Source of the DNA: Candidatus Hydrogenedentota bacterium
Lineage (GTDB): Bacteria; Hydrogenedentota; Hydrogenedentia; Hydrogenedentales; JAEUWI01
Direction of reading: 5' to 3'
Assembly: GCA_019637335.1 (NCBI GenBank)
Contig: JAHBVV010000001.1
Location: 248,001 to 312,000, forward strand
DNA length: 64,000 nucleotides
Part shown: positions 16,990-25,472 of the stretch, piece by piece
Layout: the number at the start of each line of letters is the position of its first letter
Numbering within the stretch: position 1 is the first letter of the stretch
The notes under the pieces: model-generated
What the model was told of the DNA's origin: nothing
Databases searched by the model: none
The model's input: the letters and a program-made list of their open reading frames with translations, nothing else
Translations under genes and position numbers: made by a program

Positions 16990-17215
16990 GGCGCACACTT
17001 CCGGCCCGAAGGGCCAACGCAGTGTTCAGCCCTGGGCAACGCGGATCTCGCGGCAACGCCCTGAAAGGGCAACGCAGTTCGACTTCAAAGTGGCTGCATG
17101 CGCTCAATTCGCTGCCCTGCCCCATCAGGGCGAAGTAACAGGTGCTCCCGTTTTCCCTCGGCGTTGCCCGGGGCTGGGAGCTTCACTGGCCCTTCGGGCG
17201 GGAATACCTCACCCA
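16990..17215 (+). repeat. Palindrome-rich dispersed repeat, related to the core of the 60320-60818 element
   Basis: Shared blocks are GGCCCGAAGGGCCAACGCAG, CAGCCCTGGGCAACGC, ACGCCCTGAAAGGGCA and GCGTTGCCCGGGGCTGGGAG, in the same order as at 60487-60700. Each block contains a small palindrome. The terminal inverted repeats of the other copy are not found here, so this is a core without ends. Confidence 0.7.
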
Positions 17216-17312
17216 CACAGGCCCATACCGGCTCGTACTGGGGACTCCAGAAATAGATCGCGCGCCGAAAATCCGTCCATTAGCACGCCCGTACGCGCAA
17301 ACCGCCACAAAC

Positions 17313-17350
17313 ACAAAAAGACCCAGGCCGCTGGTTGGCAGCGGCCGGGG
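17313..17350 (-). terminator. Rho-independent terminator with no protein gene upstream
   Basis: On the minus strand GGCCGCTG and CAGCGGCC form a stem around a five-base loop, extended by three more pairs beyond one mismatch, and are followed by GTCTTTTTGTGTTT. It has no protein gene upstream on that strand, which supports a small RNA. Confidence 0.6.
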
Positions 17351-17530
17351 CCTCGTTGTGGGACAGGGAAGGAAGAAGCTTGTCCAAGATCTATAGGAAA
17401 GAGGAGAGGGTCTCCCCCGGGCATAAGGGGAGGGAGGAGTGGCCCGGGGGAGACCACGCCGAATGCTGCGGCATTGATTTTGGGAGAGAACCGCATTGTG
17501 CCGGTTGGTGTGGGGCAATCGGGGAGCCGG
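17313..17530 (-). ncRNA. Possible structured small RNA with intrinsic terminator
   Basis: Read on the minus strand, a perfect 14-bp inverted repeat (GGTCTCCCCCGGGC at 17409-17422 with its complement at 17442-17455, 19-base loop) is followed about 60 bases later by a terminator. No open frame of credible composition spans the segment. The 5' end is a guess. It does not match 6S, tmRNA, RNase P or SRP RNA signatures that I could look for by eye. Confidence 0.35.
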
Positions 17531-17978
17531 CACATTGGGGAGACATTCGACGCATTGGGAACCTCTTTGGGAGCGTCCTGTATATTCAATTGTTCATGCA
17601 TACCGACGAAGTTCAGTCTGTTTTATTCACTCGTTCCTGACTTTCGCCTTCTAACACGCTATAACGCAATCGCTGTGCCAAGTTTGGTCAATCGCGCTAA
17701 GTCCTTTGTTTTCAGCGCCGACCCGGCTTCAACTGCTGCTAACTACTGAATACCGGGGAGCTCGGAAAAGGTTTCACGCCCGATTCATGTCCCAATTGGG
17801 GTTTCGATTCCCGCCTTGGGGTATTCGAGTAATGGGCGCGCGGGCAAAGCGATTCAATTGTAAATGGCGCGCGTTGCTCCAGGGAGTTCATGCCGCCAAA
17901 CCGGGCCGGCGCGCGCTGGCCCATCCTTCAGGAAAACGCCGCCCGGTACCGCAAAGTTGACGCCGTCGCGCCGCCGCC

Positions 17979-18018
17979 AAAAAAAACGCGCGCGCCCGTG
18001 TCGGGACAGGCGCGCGCG
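17979..18018 (-). terminator. Rho-independent terminator of msrA
   Basis: On the minus strand CGCGCGCGCC pairs perfectly with GGCGCGCGCG around a 12-base loop, followed by eight T. It lies 16 bases after the msrA stop. Confidence 0.88.
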
Positions 18019-18033
18019 GGTAGTTGGCGATAC

Positions 18034-18510
18034 TCAGCCCACCTGGCAGTGCGCGAGGCCCCGCTTCTCCAGGTAACGCTGGTGATACTCTTCGGCCCGG
18101 TAAAACGTCCCCGCCGCCGTCACTTCGGTGACAATCGGGCTTCGGAAGGCGCCCAGATTGTTCAGCGACTCCTTCGCGGCCTCGGCGGCGCGCTGCTGCC
18201 GGCCATCGAGACAAAAAATCACGCTGCGATACTGCGTCCCGATGTCGGGGCCCTGCCGGTTAAGCGTCGTGGGGTTGTGACACTTCCAGAATACGTCCAG
18301 CAGTTTCTCGAAGGAAACCTGCGCCGGATCGAAGCTAACCTCCACCACTTCCGCATGGCCCGTCTTGCCCTTGCACACATCGTCGTACGTTGGGTTCTCC
18401 ATGTGGCCGCCCATGTAGCCCACGACCACATCCGCCACCCCCGGAACCTGGCGATAGGTGGCCTCCACCCCCCAGAAACAGCCCGCCCCGAAATACGCCT
18501 TTTCCATCAT
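18034..18510 (-). CDS. msrA: Peptide-methionine (S)-S-oxide reductase
   Basis: A 158-residue repair enzyme that reduces methionine-S-sulfoxide in proteins and free methionine, in the cytoplasm. The catalytic Cys11 lies in GAGCFWG. Further family blocks are YMGG, HAEVVEVSFDP, GPDIGTQYRSVIF and the C-terminal EEYHQRYLEK. ATG 18510 (then a second ATG at 18507) is chosen over 18543 because GGAGG lies five bases upstream. It is monocistronic, bounded by its own promoter-like elements and a strong terminator. No MsrB domain is fused. Confidence 0.94.
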   Translation of the reverse strand: MMEKAYFGAGCFWGVEATYRQVPGVADVVVGYMGGHMENPTYDDVCKGKTGHAEVVEVSFDPAQVSFEKLLDVFWKCHNPTTLNRQGPDIGTQYRSVIFCLDGRQQRAAEAAKESLNNLGAFRSPIVTEVTAAGTFYRAEEYHQRYLEKRGLAHCQVG

Positions 18511-18553
18511 TACGTCCTCCGATGTCTGCGCTTGAGGATCCAATTCCAGTCTC

Positions 18554-18582
18554 AGTATAGAAGAATTCAGCCTGATTGACCA
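18554..18582 (-). promoter_or_regulatory. Candidate sigma70-type promoter of msrA
   Basis: On the minus strand TGGTCA is followed by a 17-base spacer and TATACT. It lies about 45 bases before the msrA start. A weak hairpin with an A/T run (18594-18623) just upstream could insulate it from read-through. Confidence 0.45.
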
Positions 18583-18731
18583 GCCCTGTCCCGAAAAAAA
18601 CGCGCGCCCTGTTGCCCGGCGCGGGAGAGGCCGTTACGGATATAACGACAGCGGCGCGTCCGAACGGGACACCGACCGCTGCGCCATGGCATACTTACCC
18701 CCGAAAACTGGCTTATATTCGAGGTCCCGCC

Positions 18732-19754
18732 ATGAGTAATCCACATCCCGACCCCCCGGTTGTCGTTGCCGCCCTCTACCATTTCGCCCGGCTCGACAAC
18801 GTTGAAACGCTCCAGGAGCCGCTGCTGCAAGTATGCCGCTGCCAGGGGGTTAAGGGAACGCTTCTCCTCGCCCGCGAGGGGATCAACGGAACGGTTGCCG
18901 GGACGCGCACGGGCATCGACGCGGTCCTGGCCTGGTTGCGATCGGATCCGCGCCTTTCCAAATTGGAGCATAAGGAGTCCCTGCACCGGGAGACCCCGTT
19001 CCACCGCATGAAAGTCCGACTCAAACCGGAAATCGTCACCCTGGGCCTCCCCAATATCGACCCCGCGACCCAGGCGGGCGATTATGTCGATCCAGAGGAC
19101 TGGAACGCGCTCCTCAGCGATCCCGAGGTCGTCCTGATAGATACGCGCAATCACTACGAGTGCGCGATCGGCGCCTTTCGGGGGGCGATTGACCCGCACA
19201 CCGCCTCGTTTCGGGAGTTTCCAGCCTATGTCGACGCCCATCTCGATCCGGCGGTGCACAAGAAGGTCGCCATGTACTGCACCGGCGGGATCCGCTGTGA
19301 AAAGGCCACCGCGCTCCTGCGCCAGCGCGGCTTCGAATCGGTCTACCATCTGAAAGGCGGCATTCTGAAGTACCTGGAAACTGTGCCCGCGGAAGAATCC
19401 CGCTGGGAAGGGCAGTGCTTCGTCTTCGACGAGCGGGTCAGCGTCGGCCACGATCTGACCCCCGGCGACTACGTATTGTGCCGCGGCTGCCGCATGCCCG
19501 TATCGCCCGCGGACCAGCAATCGCCCCGCTACCGGGAAGGCGTGTGTTGCCCCCGGTGCGCCGATGCCCTCACGCCCGATCGCGCCGCACGCCGCGCGGA
19601 ACGCCACCGGCAGGTCCAGCTAGCCGCCGCCCGCAGCGAACTGCACGTGGGGCGTCCGGCGCGCGAGACCGACGCCGGGCGCAACCCCGATCCGGGAACC
19701 CCGAACCCGCAAACGATTCCGGAAACCAGCAGAGACGCTGACGTTCCCGCCTGA
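18732..19754 (+). CDS. trhO: tRNA uridine(34) 5-hydroxylase, rhodanese family
   Basis: A 340-residue protein of the YceA/TrhO family, which makes 5-hydroxyuridine at the wobble position of tRNA using oxygen. An N-terminal acylphosphatase-like domain (about 10-105, with [11 protein letters not shown]) precedes a rhodanese domain (about 125-225). The active-site Cys183 lies in [12 protein letters not shown] Cys-rich tail ([17 protein letters not shown]) is typical of the longer members. After it comes an unusual Arg/Pro-rich extension (about 285-340) with no known role. The start ATG 18732 matches the usual family N-terminus. It is transcribed alone. Confidence 0.92.
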   Translation: MSNPHPDPPVVVAALYHFARLDNVETLQEPLLQVCRCQGVKGTLLLAREGINGTVAGTRTGIDAVLAWLRSDPRLSKLEHKESLHRETPFHRMKVRLKPEIVTLGLPNIDPATQAGDYVDPEDWNALLSDPEVVLIDTRNHYECAIGAFRGAIDPHTASFREFPAYVDAHLDPAVHKKVAMYCTGGIRCEKATALLRQRGFESVYHLKGGILKYLETVPAEESRWEGQCFVFDERVSVGHDLTPGDYVLCRGCRMPVSPADQQSPRYREGVCCPRCADALTPDRAARRAERHRQVQLAAARSELHVGRPARETDAGRNPDPGTPNPQTIPETSRDADVPA

Positions 19755-20061
19755 TCCAGCGTCGGGTCCGAACCGGGACCCAGGCATTCCTGCGCGAGCG
19801 CCCAAGGCCCAAAGGCTCGCGGGCACTACATTCCGTGGCTTCTCCCGCGTTCCCCGCCGACCCACATACGCCCTTCGCCGGCCCGCCTCGGGGTGATTGG
19901 GAATGCGCGGGGCGCTCGTGTACACTTCCCATACTGGAAGGGGTGGACGCGGACGGTGCGAAGACCGGTTTAACCACGCGATGCGCCGGGGAAACTTGCA
20001 GGGATCGAGCGTACGCCATGAAACCGCTGGCTTCGCGAACGGATACGAGAGGAAGCGCCGC
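19755..20061 (+). other. Leader region of the exporter operon
   Basis: A non-coding space of about 300 bases. A promoter-like pair sits at 19897-19926, leaving a leader of about 130 bases in which short inverted repeats can be seen but no riboswitch class I recognise. No peptide with a double-glycine leader is visible in any frame here. Confidence 0.4.
19897..19926 (+). promoter_or_regulatory. Candidate promoter for the exporter operon
   Basis: TTGGGA, an 18-base spacer and TACACT, each matching four of six consensus bases. It is the best-looking site upstream of the GTG at 20062. Confidence 0.35.
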
Positions 20062-21093
20062 GTGAGCAGCACCGTGCTATTCACGGCGGGCGAACTGTGC
20101 GTCACGCCGCCACACGTTTTGTCGGCGGCGGCCTTCTGGGGCCACCTTCCGACGCTGCTGGAATCGTCGCGCCACCGGCTGGCCTGCCTCGACTCCGCCG
20201 CCGCACGCGCCATAGAAGCTCCCGACAAAGCCCTCCAGGCCGCCTCGGAGTCGTTTCGCCGATCGCGGGGCCTTCGGACCGTCCAGGCGACCGAACAGTG
20301 GATGGCCGCCTGGGGCGTCGAGGTGGAGGCGTTTACGGGCTACCTCGAGCGGGAAGCGCTCCGCGCGCAGATTGGCGACGAGGCCCCGGCGGCGGCGGAC
20401 GAATCGCGCCTGGCCGGCGTGCTGTGGCCCGACGCGGTTTTCGGCGGCCAGGCGGCGTCCTGGCTTCACCCCCTGGCCGCGCGCGCCGCGGTCCGTTGCG
20501 AGGGCGGCGCGACCGACGTGCCCGGGTCGCTGTTTGACCCGGCGTCGTCGCCGGGCCTGGCGCCGGATGCGCTCCGCGTGTGGAGCGATCGCCTCGACCT
20601 CCCCGCAACCTGGTTCGACGAACTCGTGGCGATGGAGGCCGGGTTTCTCCGGTTCGCGGAGCGCCAGCAGACCCCGGCGCGCCTCGACGCGGCCCTGCGC
20701 GCGCGCTGGGAGTCCCTGTTCGTGGCCGACATAGAAACCGCCTCCTTTCCGACGGAAGCCGCCGCGCGCGAGGCCCTGCTGTGCATCACCGAGGATGGCG
20801 AGCCCATGAGCGCGGTATGTTCGGTGGCGGGTGGGAGCTACCAGAGCGGGCGCGCTATGCTCGGCGATCTCCCGGTCGGCGTCCGTGCACACGCGCTGTC
20901 GGCGCCGCCGGATACGCTCCTCCCGATTTTCTCGCAATCGGGGGTCTATACCGTGTGCCGCGTGCGCGGCAAGACCGAGCCCAGCCTCGATGACCCCCGG
21001 ATCCGTTCCATCGTCGCCGGCGCGGTCGTGTCCGAGGCCGTACAGCCGCTGATCCAGCGCCACGTGGCCTGGTCCCCGGGGGTGAGCCCGTGA
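20062..21093 (+). CDS. PpiC/SurA-related protein of a peptide export operon
   Basis: A 343-residue protein starting at GTG 20062, with GAGAGGAAG seven bases upstream. The N-terminal half is helical, with a TEQWMAAWGVEVEAFTGYLEREALRAQI segment (split here by position, about residues 80-107). The C-terminal part resembles a parvulin/SurA fold, including ALLCITEDGE, DLPVGVRAHAL and YTVCRVRGKTEPSLDDPRIR. It has no signal peptide. Proteins of this kind have been noted beside peptidase-containing ABC transporters as presumed maturation partners. Its stop overlaps the start of the transporter (GTGA), so the two are translationally coupled. A role in handling the exported peptide is inferred. Confidence 0.6.
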   Translation: MSSTVLFTAGELCVTPPHVLSAAAFWGHLPTLLESSRHRLACLDSAAARAIEAPDKALQAASESFRRSRGLRTVQATEQWMAAWGVEVEAFTGYLEREALRAQIGDEAPAAADESRLAGVLWPDAVFGGQAASWLHPLAARAAVRCEGGATDVPGSLFDPASSPGLAPDALRVWSDRLDLPATWFDELVAMEAGFLRFAERQQTPARLDAALRARWESLFVADIETASFPTEAAAREALLCITEDGEPMSAVCSVAGGSYQSGRAMLGDLPVGVRAHALSAPPDTLLPIFSQSGVYTVCRVRGKTEPSLDDPRIRSIVAGAVVSEAVQPLIQRHVAWSPGVSP

Positions 21094-24000
21094 ACGACGA
21101 CCACCGGCAAATCATCGAACGCCTGAGCCTGCTCGAACTGCTTCCGGCCCGCGCGCGTGAACGCGTGATCGCGTGTTGCCGCGAGGAGCACTACCACTTC
21201 GGCGAAGTCATCGTGCGCGAGGGCGATCCCGGCGACGCCTACTTCATTCTGGTGGAAGGGCGCGCCCGCGTGTTCAAGCGCGGCGACCATGGCGAGGATA
21301 TCCCGCTCAACGTATTGCGCGCGGGAGACGCCTTCGGCGAGATGGCGCTCCTGGAGGAGGGCACGCGCACGGCGAGCGTCCGGTGCAGCAGCGACGTGCG
21401 CCTGTACCGGCTGAGCCGGGACGACTTCCACCAGATCCTGGCGGAGGATCCCGAGTTGCGGCACTACCAGCAACTCCGGATCCGCTACCTGAAGGTGCAC
21501 AATTTCCTCCGGGAGACGTCGAGCTTCGGCAAGCTCCCGGCGGCCGCGCTCCAGGCCTTTCTGGAGCGCCTCATGCCCATGTCCTTTGCGCGGGGCGAAG
21601 CGATCATCCGCCAGGGCGAAGACACCCACGACTTTTTCATTATCGAGCACGGGCGCGTCCACATCTACCGCCTGGAGAAGGGCGAGCGGCGCAGCCTGGC
21701 CTTCTGCCGCGCGGGCGATTACTTCGGCGAGATTTCCGCGATCCAGGGCGTGCCCCGCGCCGCCACGGCGGAAACCGTGAGCGATTGCCGCCTGCTGCGG
21801 ATGAGCCGCGCCGACCTGCTCGCGCTGATGGACGAATACCCGGAGTTCCGGGACGCCATCGAAGCGCGCATGGCGGCCTACTCCTATCGCGAGGAGGCCC
21901 GGGTCCCGCTCGATTTCTCGCAGGAGTTGCTGCCGGCGGATGCGTCGCGCCAGCCGCTGCAGATCGACGCCAGCGCCGCGGAACCCGCCGCGGCGGTCGT
22001 ACCGTCCCGGGGACGTCGAGGCCGCTGGGGCCGCCGCGTGCCCTTCATCAAACAAGTCGACGAAATGGACTGCGGCGCCGCGTGCCTGGCGATGGTCTGC
22101 CGCTACTTTGGGCGCCGGGTCAGCCTGCCGCGCATCCGCCAGCTGGCGCACACCGCCCTGGACGGCACGAGCCTGAAGTCGATCGTGGGCGCCGCGGGCG
22201 AACTCGGGCTGGCCGCGCGCGCGGTGAAGGCGGGTCCGGCGGATCTGGACAACCTTTCCCTGCCCGCCATCGCGCACTGGGAGGGCAACCACTGGATCGT
22301 GGTGGCGAAAGTCGGGAAGCGCCACGTCCACATTGTGAATCCGGCGTCCGGCCCCGAGCGCGTCAAGCGGGCGGAGTTTCTGGCGAAGTGGAGCGGCTAC
22401 GCCGCCCTCTTTGACTACACCCCCGCCTTTGAGGATGCCCCGGAAGGCCAGCGCACTTGGGCTTGGGCGATGGCCTTCGTCAAGCCCTTCCGCTGGACCC
22501 TCGCCCAGATCCTGCTGCTCGCCGTGGTCACCAGCGGGCTCCAGTTGCTGCTGCCCGTGTTCACGCAGGTCATCGTGGACCGCGTCGTGGTCGACCGCGA
22601 CCTCGATACGCTGCACATCATGGTCGGCGCCATGATCGTGGCGCTCGTGTTCATGCTCGGGGCGAACCTGCTCCAGCGCTTCATGCTCAGCTTCGCGGCG
22701 GTCCACATCGACGCCTCCATCCTCGATCATCTGACCCGCAGCATGCTCGCGCTGCCCATGAGCTACTTCAACAACCGGCGCATCGGCGACATACAGCGCC
22801 GCCTGGCCGGGGCGCGGCAGGTGCGCGAGTTCATCGTCCACAGCGGGCTCAAGGGCCTCCTTTCCGCGGTGCAACTTGCGGCGTACCTGGGGCTGATGGC
22901 CGCCTACAGCGTCTCCCTGCTCTTGGTTTTCCTCGTCACCGTCCCGTTTTACGTGGGGCTCATGGTTTTCTCGCGGCGCGTGCTCCGCCCCCTGTTCAAC
23001 CGCATTGAAGAGAGCTTCGGCCGCTACCAGTCCCACCAGATCGACGCGATCCGGGGTATTGAGGCGGTCAAGGCCAGCGCGGGCGAACAACAGTTCCGAG
23101 ACCGCATGCTGAACGAGTTCCTGGGGCTCGCGCGGACCCAGTTCAAGAGCAACTTCACCATCATGTTCTACGAAAGCGCGATCCAGGCCGTGAGCTACCT
23201 CTCCACGGTGCTTTTCCTCTGGGCCGGCGCGCACCTCGTCATGCGCGGCGAGATTACGATCGGCGCCTTCGTCGCCTTCAACGCGCTCGTGGCGATGACC
23301 TACACCCCGATCCTCACGGTCCTCGGGCTGTGGGACGAGTTCCAGATGTCCGGCGTGCTCATGAACCGCATCAACGATATCTTCGAGTTCGAACCGGAAC
23401 AGGGCAAGGACCGCAGCCGCCTCCAGCCTGTCAGTTCGCTGGAAGGGCGCATCGAACTGCGCGGGGTCCAGTTTCACTACGGCGGCGAGGGCAGCCCGCT
23501 CATCCTCAACAACATCACGCTCGACATTCCGGCGGGCAAGACCGTGGCGGTGGTGGGGCGCAGCGGCTCGGGGAAGACGACGCTGGTCAAGCTGCTCTCG
23601 GGCCTCCTCGAGCCCACGGCGGGGACCGTGCTCTTCGATGGCGTGGACATGAAGACCCTGAACTACCGCGACCTGCGCCAGCACGTCGGGCTCGTCCTGC
23701 AGGACAACTATGTGTTCGACGGAACGATCCTCGAAAACATCGCGCTGGGCGATCCCGAGCCGGACGTGCACCGCGCGGCCTGGGCCGCGAACACCGCCAA
23801 CGCCCACGATTTCATCGCGCGATTCCCGCTGGGCTACGAGACCCGCATCGGTGAAACCGGCATCGCCATTTCCGGCGGCCAGCGGCAGCGGGTCGCCATT
23901 GCCCGCGCAATCTACAATAATCCGCCGATCCTGATTTTCGACGAGGCCACCAGCGCGCTCGACAGCGAATCCGAGCGCGCGATCCAGGAAAACCTGGACC

Positions 24001-24182
24001 GCATCCTGCAGAACCGGACCGCGATCGTCATCGCGCACCGCCTGAGCACCGTGCGCAATGCGGATGTGATCGTGGTGCTGGAAAAGGGCGAGGTGGTGGA
24101 AATGGGCACGCACGACGAGCTGCTGGCGCGCAAGGGCCTCTATTTCTACCTGCACGGCCAGCAGATGGGGTTTGGAACATGA
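21090..24182 (+). CDS. C39-peptidase ABC exporter with two cyclic-nucleotide-binding domains
   Basis: A 1030-residue fusion. Two cNMP-binding (CRP-type) domains come first (about 12-130 and 145-255), each with GE-x-A/S-type cores (AFGEMALLEEGTRTAS, YFGEISAIQGVPRAAT). A C39 bacteriocin-processing peptidase follows (about 318-445), with Cys328 in DEMDCGAAC and His401 in EGNHWIVV. The usual third residue, Asp, is Asn417 (HIVNPASG). Then come a six-helix ABC membrane domain (about 460-750) and an ATPase with Walker A GRSGSGKT (823-830), ISGGQ signature and LIFDEATSALD. It would cleave a leader and export a peptide or protein, gated by a nucleotide or similar ligand. It overlaps both neighbours by four bases. 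Confidence 0.93.
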   Translation: MNDDHRQIIERLSLLELLPARARERVIACCREEHYHFGEVIVREGDPGDAYFILVEGRARVFKRGDHGEDIPLNVLRAGDAFGEMALLEEGTRTASVRCSSDVRLYRLSRDDFHQILAEDPELRHYQQLRIRYLKVHNFLRETSSFGKLPAAALQAFLERLMPMSFARGEAIIRQGEDTHDFFIIEHGRVHIYRLEKGERRSLAFCRAGDYFGEISAIQGVPRAATAETVSDCRLLRMSRADLLALMDEYPEFRDAIEARMAAYSYREEARVPLDFSQELLPADASRQPLQIDASAAEPAAAVVPSRGRRGRWGRRVPFIKQVDEMDCGAACLAMVCRYFGRRVSLPRIRQLAHTALDGTSLKSIVGAAGELGLAARAVKAGPADLDNLSLPAIAHWEGNHWIVVAKVGKRHVHIVNPASGPERVKRAEFLAKWSGYAALFDYTPAFEDAPEGQRTWAWAMAFVKPFRWTLAQILLLAVVTSGLQLLLPVFTQVIVDRVVVDRDLDTLHIMVGAMIVALVFMLGANLLQRFMLSFAAVHIDASILDHLTRSMLALPMSYFNNRRIGDIQRRLAGARQVREFIVHSGLKGLLSAVQLAAYLGLMAAYSVSLLLVFLVTVPFYVGLMVFSRRVLRPLFNRIEESFGRYQSHQIDAIRGIEAVKASAGEQQFRDRMLNEFLGLARTQFKSNFTIMFYESAIQAVSYLSTVLFLWAGAHLVMRGEITIGAFVAFNALVAMTYTPILTVLGLWDEFQMSGVLMNRINDIFEFEPEQGKDRSRLQPVSSLEGRIELRGVQFHYGGEGSPLILNNITLDIPAGKTVAVVGRSGSGKTTLVKLLSGLLEPTAGTVLFDGVDMKTLNYRDLRQHVGLVLQDNYVFDGTILENIALGDPEPDVHRAAWAANTANAHDFIARFPLGYETRIGETGIAISGGQRQRVAIARAIYNNPPILIFDEATSALDSESERAIQENLDRILQNRTAIVIAHRLSTVRNADVIVVLEKGEVVEMGTHDELLARKGLYFYLHGQQMGFGT

Positions 24183-25375
24183 GCAACACCCTGCAAACCC
24201 CGAAGGCCGGCCGCGTCACCGAACTCTTTCCCTACGAAATGCCGTTTCGCGCGGCGCGCACCATCGCCGCGATGTTACTGGCGCTGTCCGGCGTGATCGC
24301 GGCCGCCGCAATCCTCCTCGAATTCCCGGAAACGGTCTCCGCGCCCTTTGTGCTGCTTCCGGAATCAGGGTCCGACCCGATCCAGTCGCCGTTTGACGGC
24401 GTCATCGAAGTGGTGCACGCGGCCACGGGCGCGGAAGTGCGCCAGGGCGACATCCTGTTTGTAATCCGGTCGCCGCGCGTGCAGGAGCTGGCGGCGGAGT
24501 TGCGCGGCCTGGAGAAGGACCTGGCGGCCACCGCCCAGGAGCGGGTATCGGCGGAGAACACCTACGCGATCAACCGCGAAATACAGGAGGCCGAGATCGC
24601 CCAGCGCGCGCAGGAGACCGCCTTCCGCAAGCGCTATCTGGACGCCTACGAGGACGTAAACTCGCGCATCAAGCGCCTCCAGGCCGAGGGTCTGGCGTCC
24701 TCCCTGGACGTGCTGAACCACCAGCTCGGTTTCGCCGGCGCCGAGCGCGACGCCGCTCTGGCCGAGGAAGAGTATAAGATGGCGCAGCTCGCGCTGTCCC
24801 GGCTCGACGCCGAATACCAGCAGGCGCGCGAGCGCATGGAGAACGAGGAAGCAAAACTCCGCGTGCGCGCCGACGGGATCGCAAGCCAGTTGAAACAGGC
24901 CTCCGGCGATCTGGCGCACATCACCGCGCCCTACGACGGCGCGATTGTTTCCGTGGCGCGCAAACGCGCCGGCGACGTGGTGGGCGTGGGCCAGGAGTTG
25001 TGCCAGATTGCGCCGGGAAACGCGCCGCCGCGGGCGCACCTCTACCTCGAGGAACGCGGCATGGCCCGCCTGCGCGAGGGCCAGCCCGTGAAGCTGCTCT
25101 TCGAGGCCTTTCCCTACCAGCGCTACGGCGTCGTCGACGGCGAACTCGCGTGGCTCAGCCCGGCCGCCATTCTCGCGCAGGGCGAGGAGCGCTTTATTGC
25201 CCACGTGGCCCCGGAGCGGCTGGAAATCGGATTGGCCGGAGCCGCGCGCCCCCTCCGCATGGGCATGCGCGGCGAGGCGCGTATCCAGGTGGGCCGCCGC
25301 ACCCTGATCGAGCACGCCTTCGAGCCGCTGCGCCAGCTCCGCGAGAATATGCGCGTGCAGGAGAGCGGTAGCTGA
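24179..25375 (+). CDS. HlyD-family membrane fusion protein
   Basis: A 398-residue periplasmic adaptor for the preceding ABC exporter. One transmembrane helix (about 28-50) follows a short cytoplasmic head. A lipoyl/barrel half (SPFDGVIEVVHAATGAEVRQGDILFVI, here about 68-95) leads into a long coiled coil (about 97-245). The return half follows, with ITAPYDGAIVSVARKRAGDVV, and a beta-barrel domain closes the protein. Its ATG overlaps the transporter stop (ATGA), so it is translationally coupled. An outer-membrane TolC partner is not in the window. Confidence 0.9.
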   Translation: MSNTLQTPKAGRVTELFPYEMPFRAARTIAAMLLALSGVIAAAAILLEFPETVSAPFVLLPESGSDPIQSPFDGVIEVVHAATGAEVRQGDILFVIRSPRVQELAAELRGLEKDLAATAQERVSAENTYAINREIQEAEIAQRAQETAFRKRYLDAYEDVNSRIKRLQAEGLASSLDVLNHQLGFAGAERDAALAEEEYKMAQLALSRLDAEYQQARERMENEEAKLRVRADGIASQLKQASGDLAHITAPYDGAIVSVARKRAGDVVGVGQELCQIAPGNAPPRAHLYLEERGMARLREGQPVKLLFEAFPYQRYGVVDGELAWLSPAAILAQGEERFIAHVAPERLEIGLAGAARPLRMGMRGEARIQVGRRTLIEHAFEPLRQLRENMRVQESGS

Positions 25376-25387
25376 CCGCCGCGCGCG

Positions 25388-25417
25388 TTGGCGCATGCTT
25401 CGCGCGGGGCGTATAGT
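25388..25417 (+). promoter_or_regulatory. Candidate promoter of the binding lipoprotein gene
   Basis: TTGGCG, an 18-base spacer and TATAGT, 56 bases before the ATG at 25473. It suggests that the next gene is transcribed separately from the exporter operon. Confidence 0.45.
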
Positions 25418-25472
25418 ATCGGGCGTGGCCCAATCGGGACGCCACACCGAAAACCGGGAAGGAGAGCATCGC

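Larger units (their letters stand above)
16686..17978. other. Gene-free stretch of 1.3 kb
   Basis: I see no supportable protein gene here. It holds short CACGAAG-type repeats at about 16905-16940, a palindrome-rich repeat at 16990-17215 and a possible small RNA with terminator at 17313-17530. A relatively AT-rich stretch at 17580-17860 shows nothing recognisable. Confidence 0.6.

Noticed and set aside
17142-17640. Several 80-130 codon open frames on both strands in the gene-free region
   Set aside because: They overlap one another, lack ribosome sites and cross palindromic repeats and a terminator.
18594-18628. A terminator upstream of msrA on the minus strand
   Set aside because: The stem is only about six pairs and no gene precedes it on that strand; it is mentioned only as a possible insulator.
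19897-20061. Riboswitch (cyclic-di-GMP type) before the exporter operon
   Set aside because: The segment lacks the conserved core of that class; only generic short inverted repeats are seen.
20946-24155. A 1069-codon open frame on the minus strand
   Set aside because: It is the antisense shadow of the exporter gene; composition is Arg/His/Gly-rich and it has no domain, while the plus strand carries full CNB, C39 and ABC motifs.
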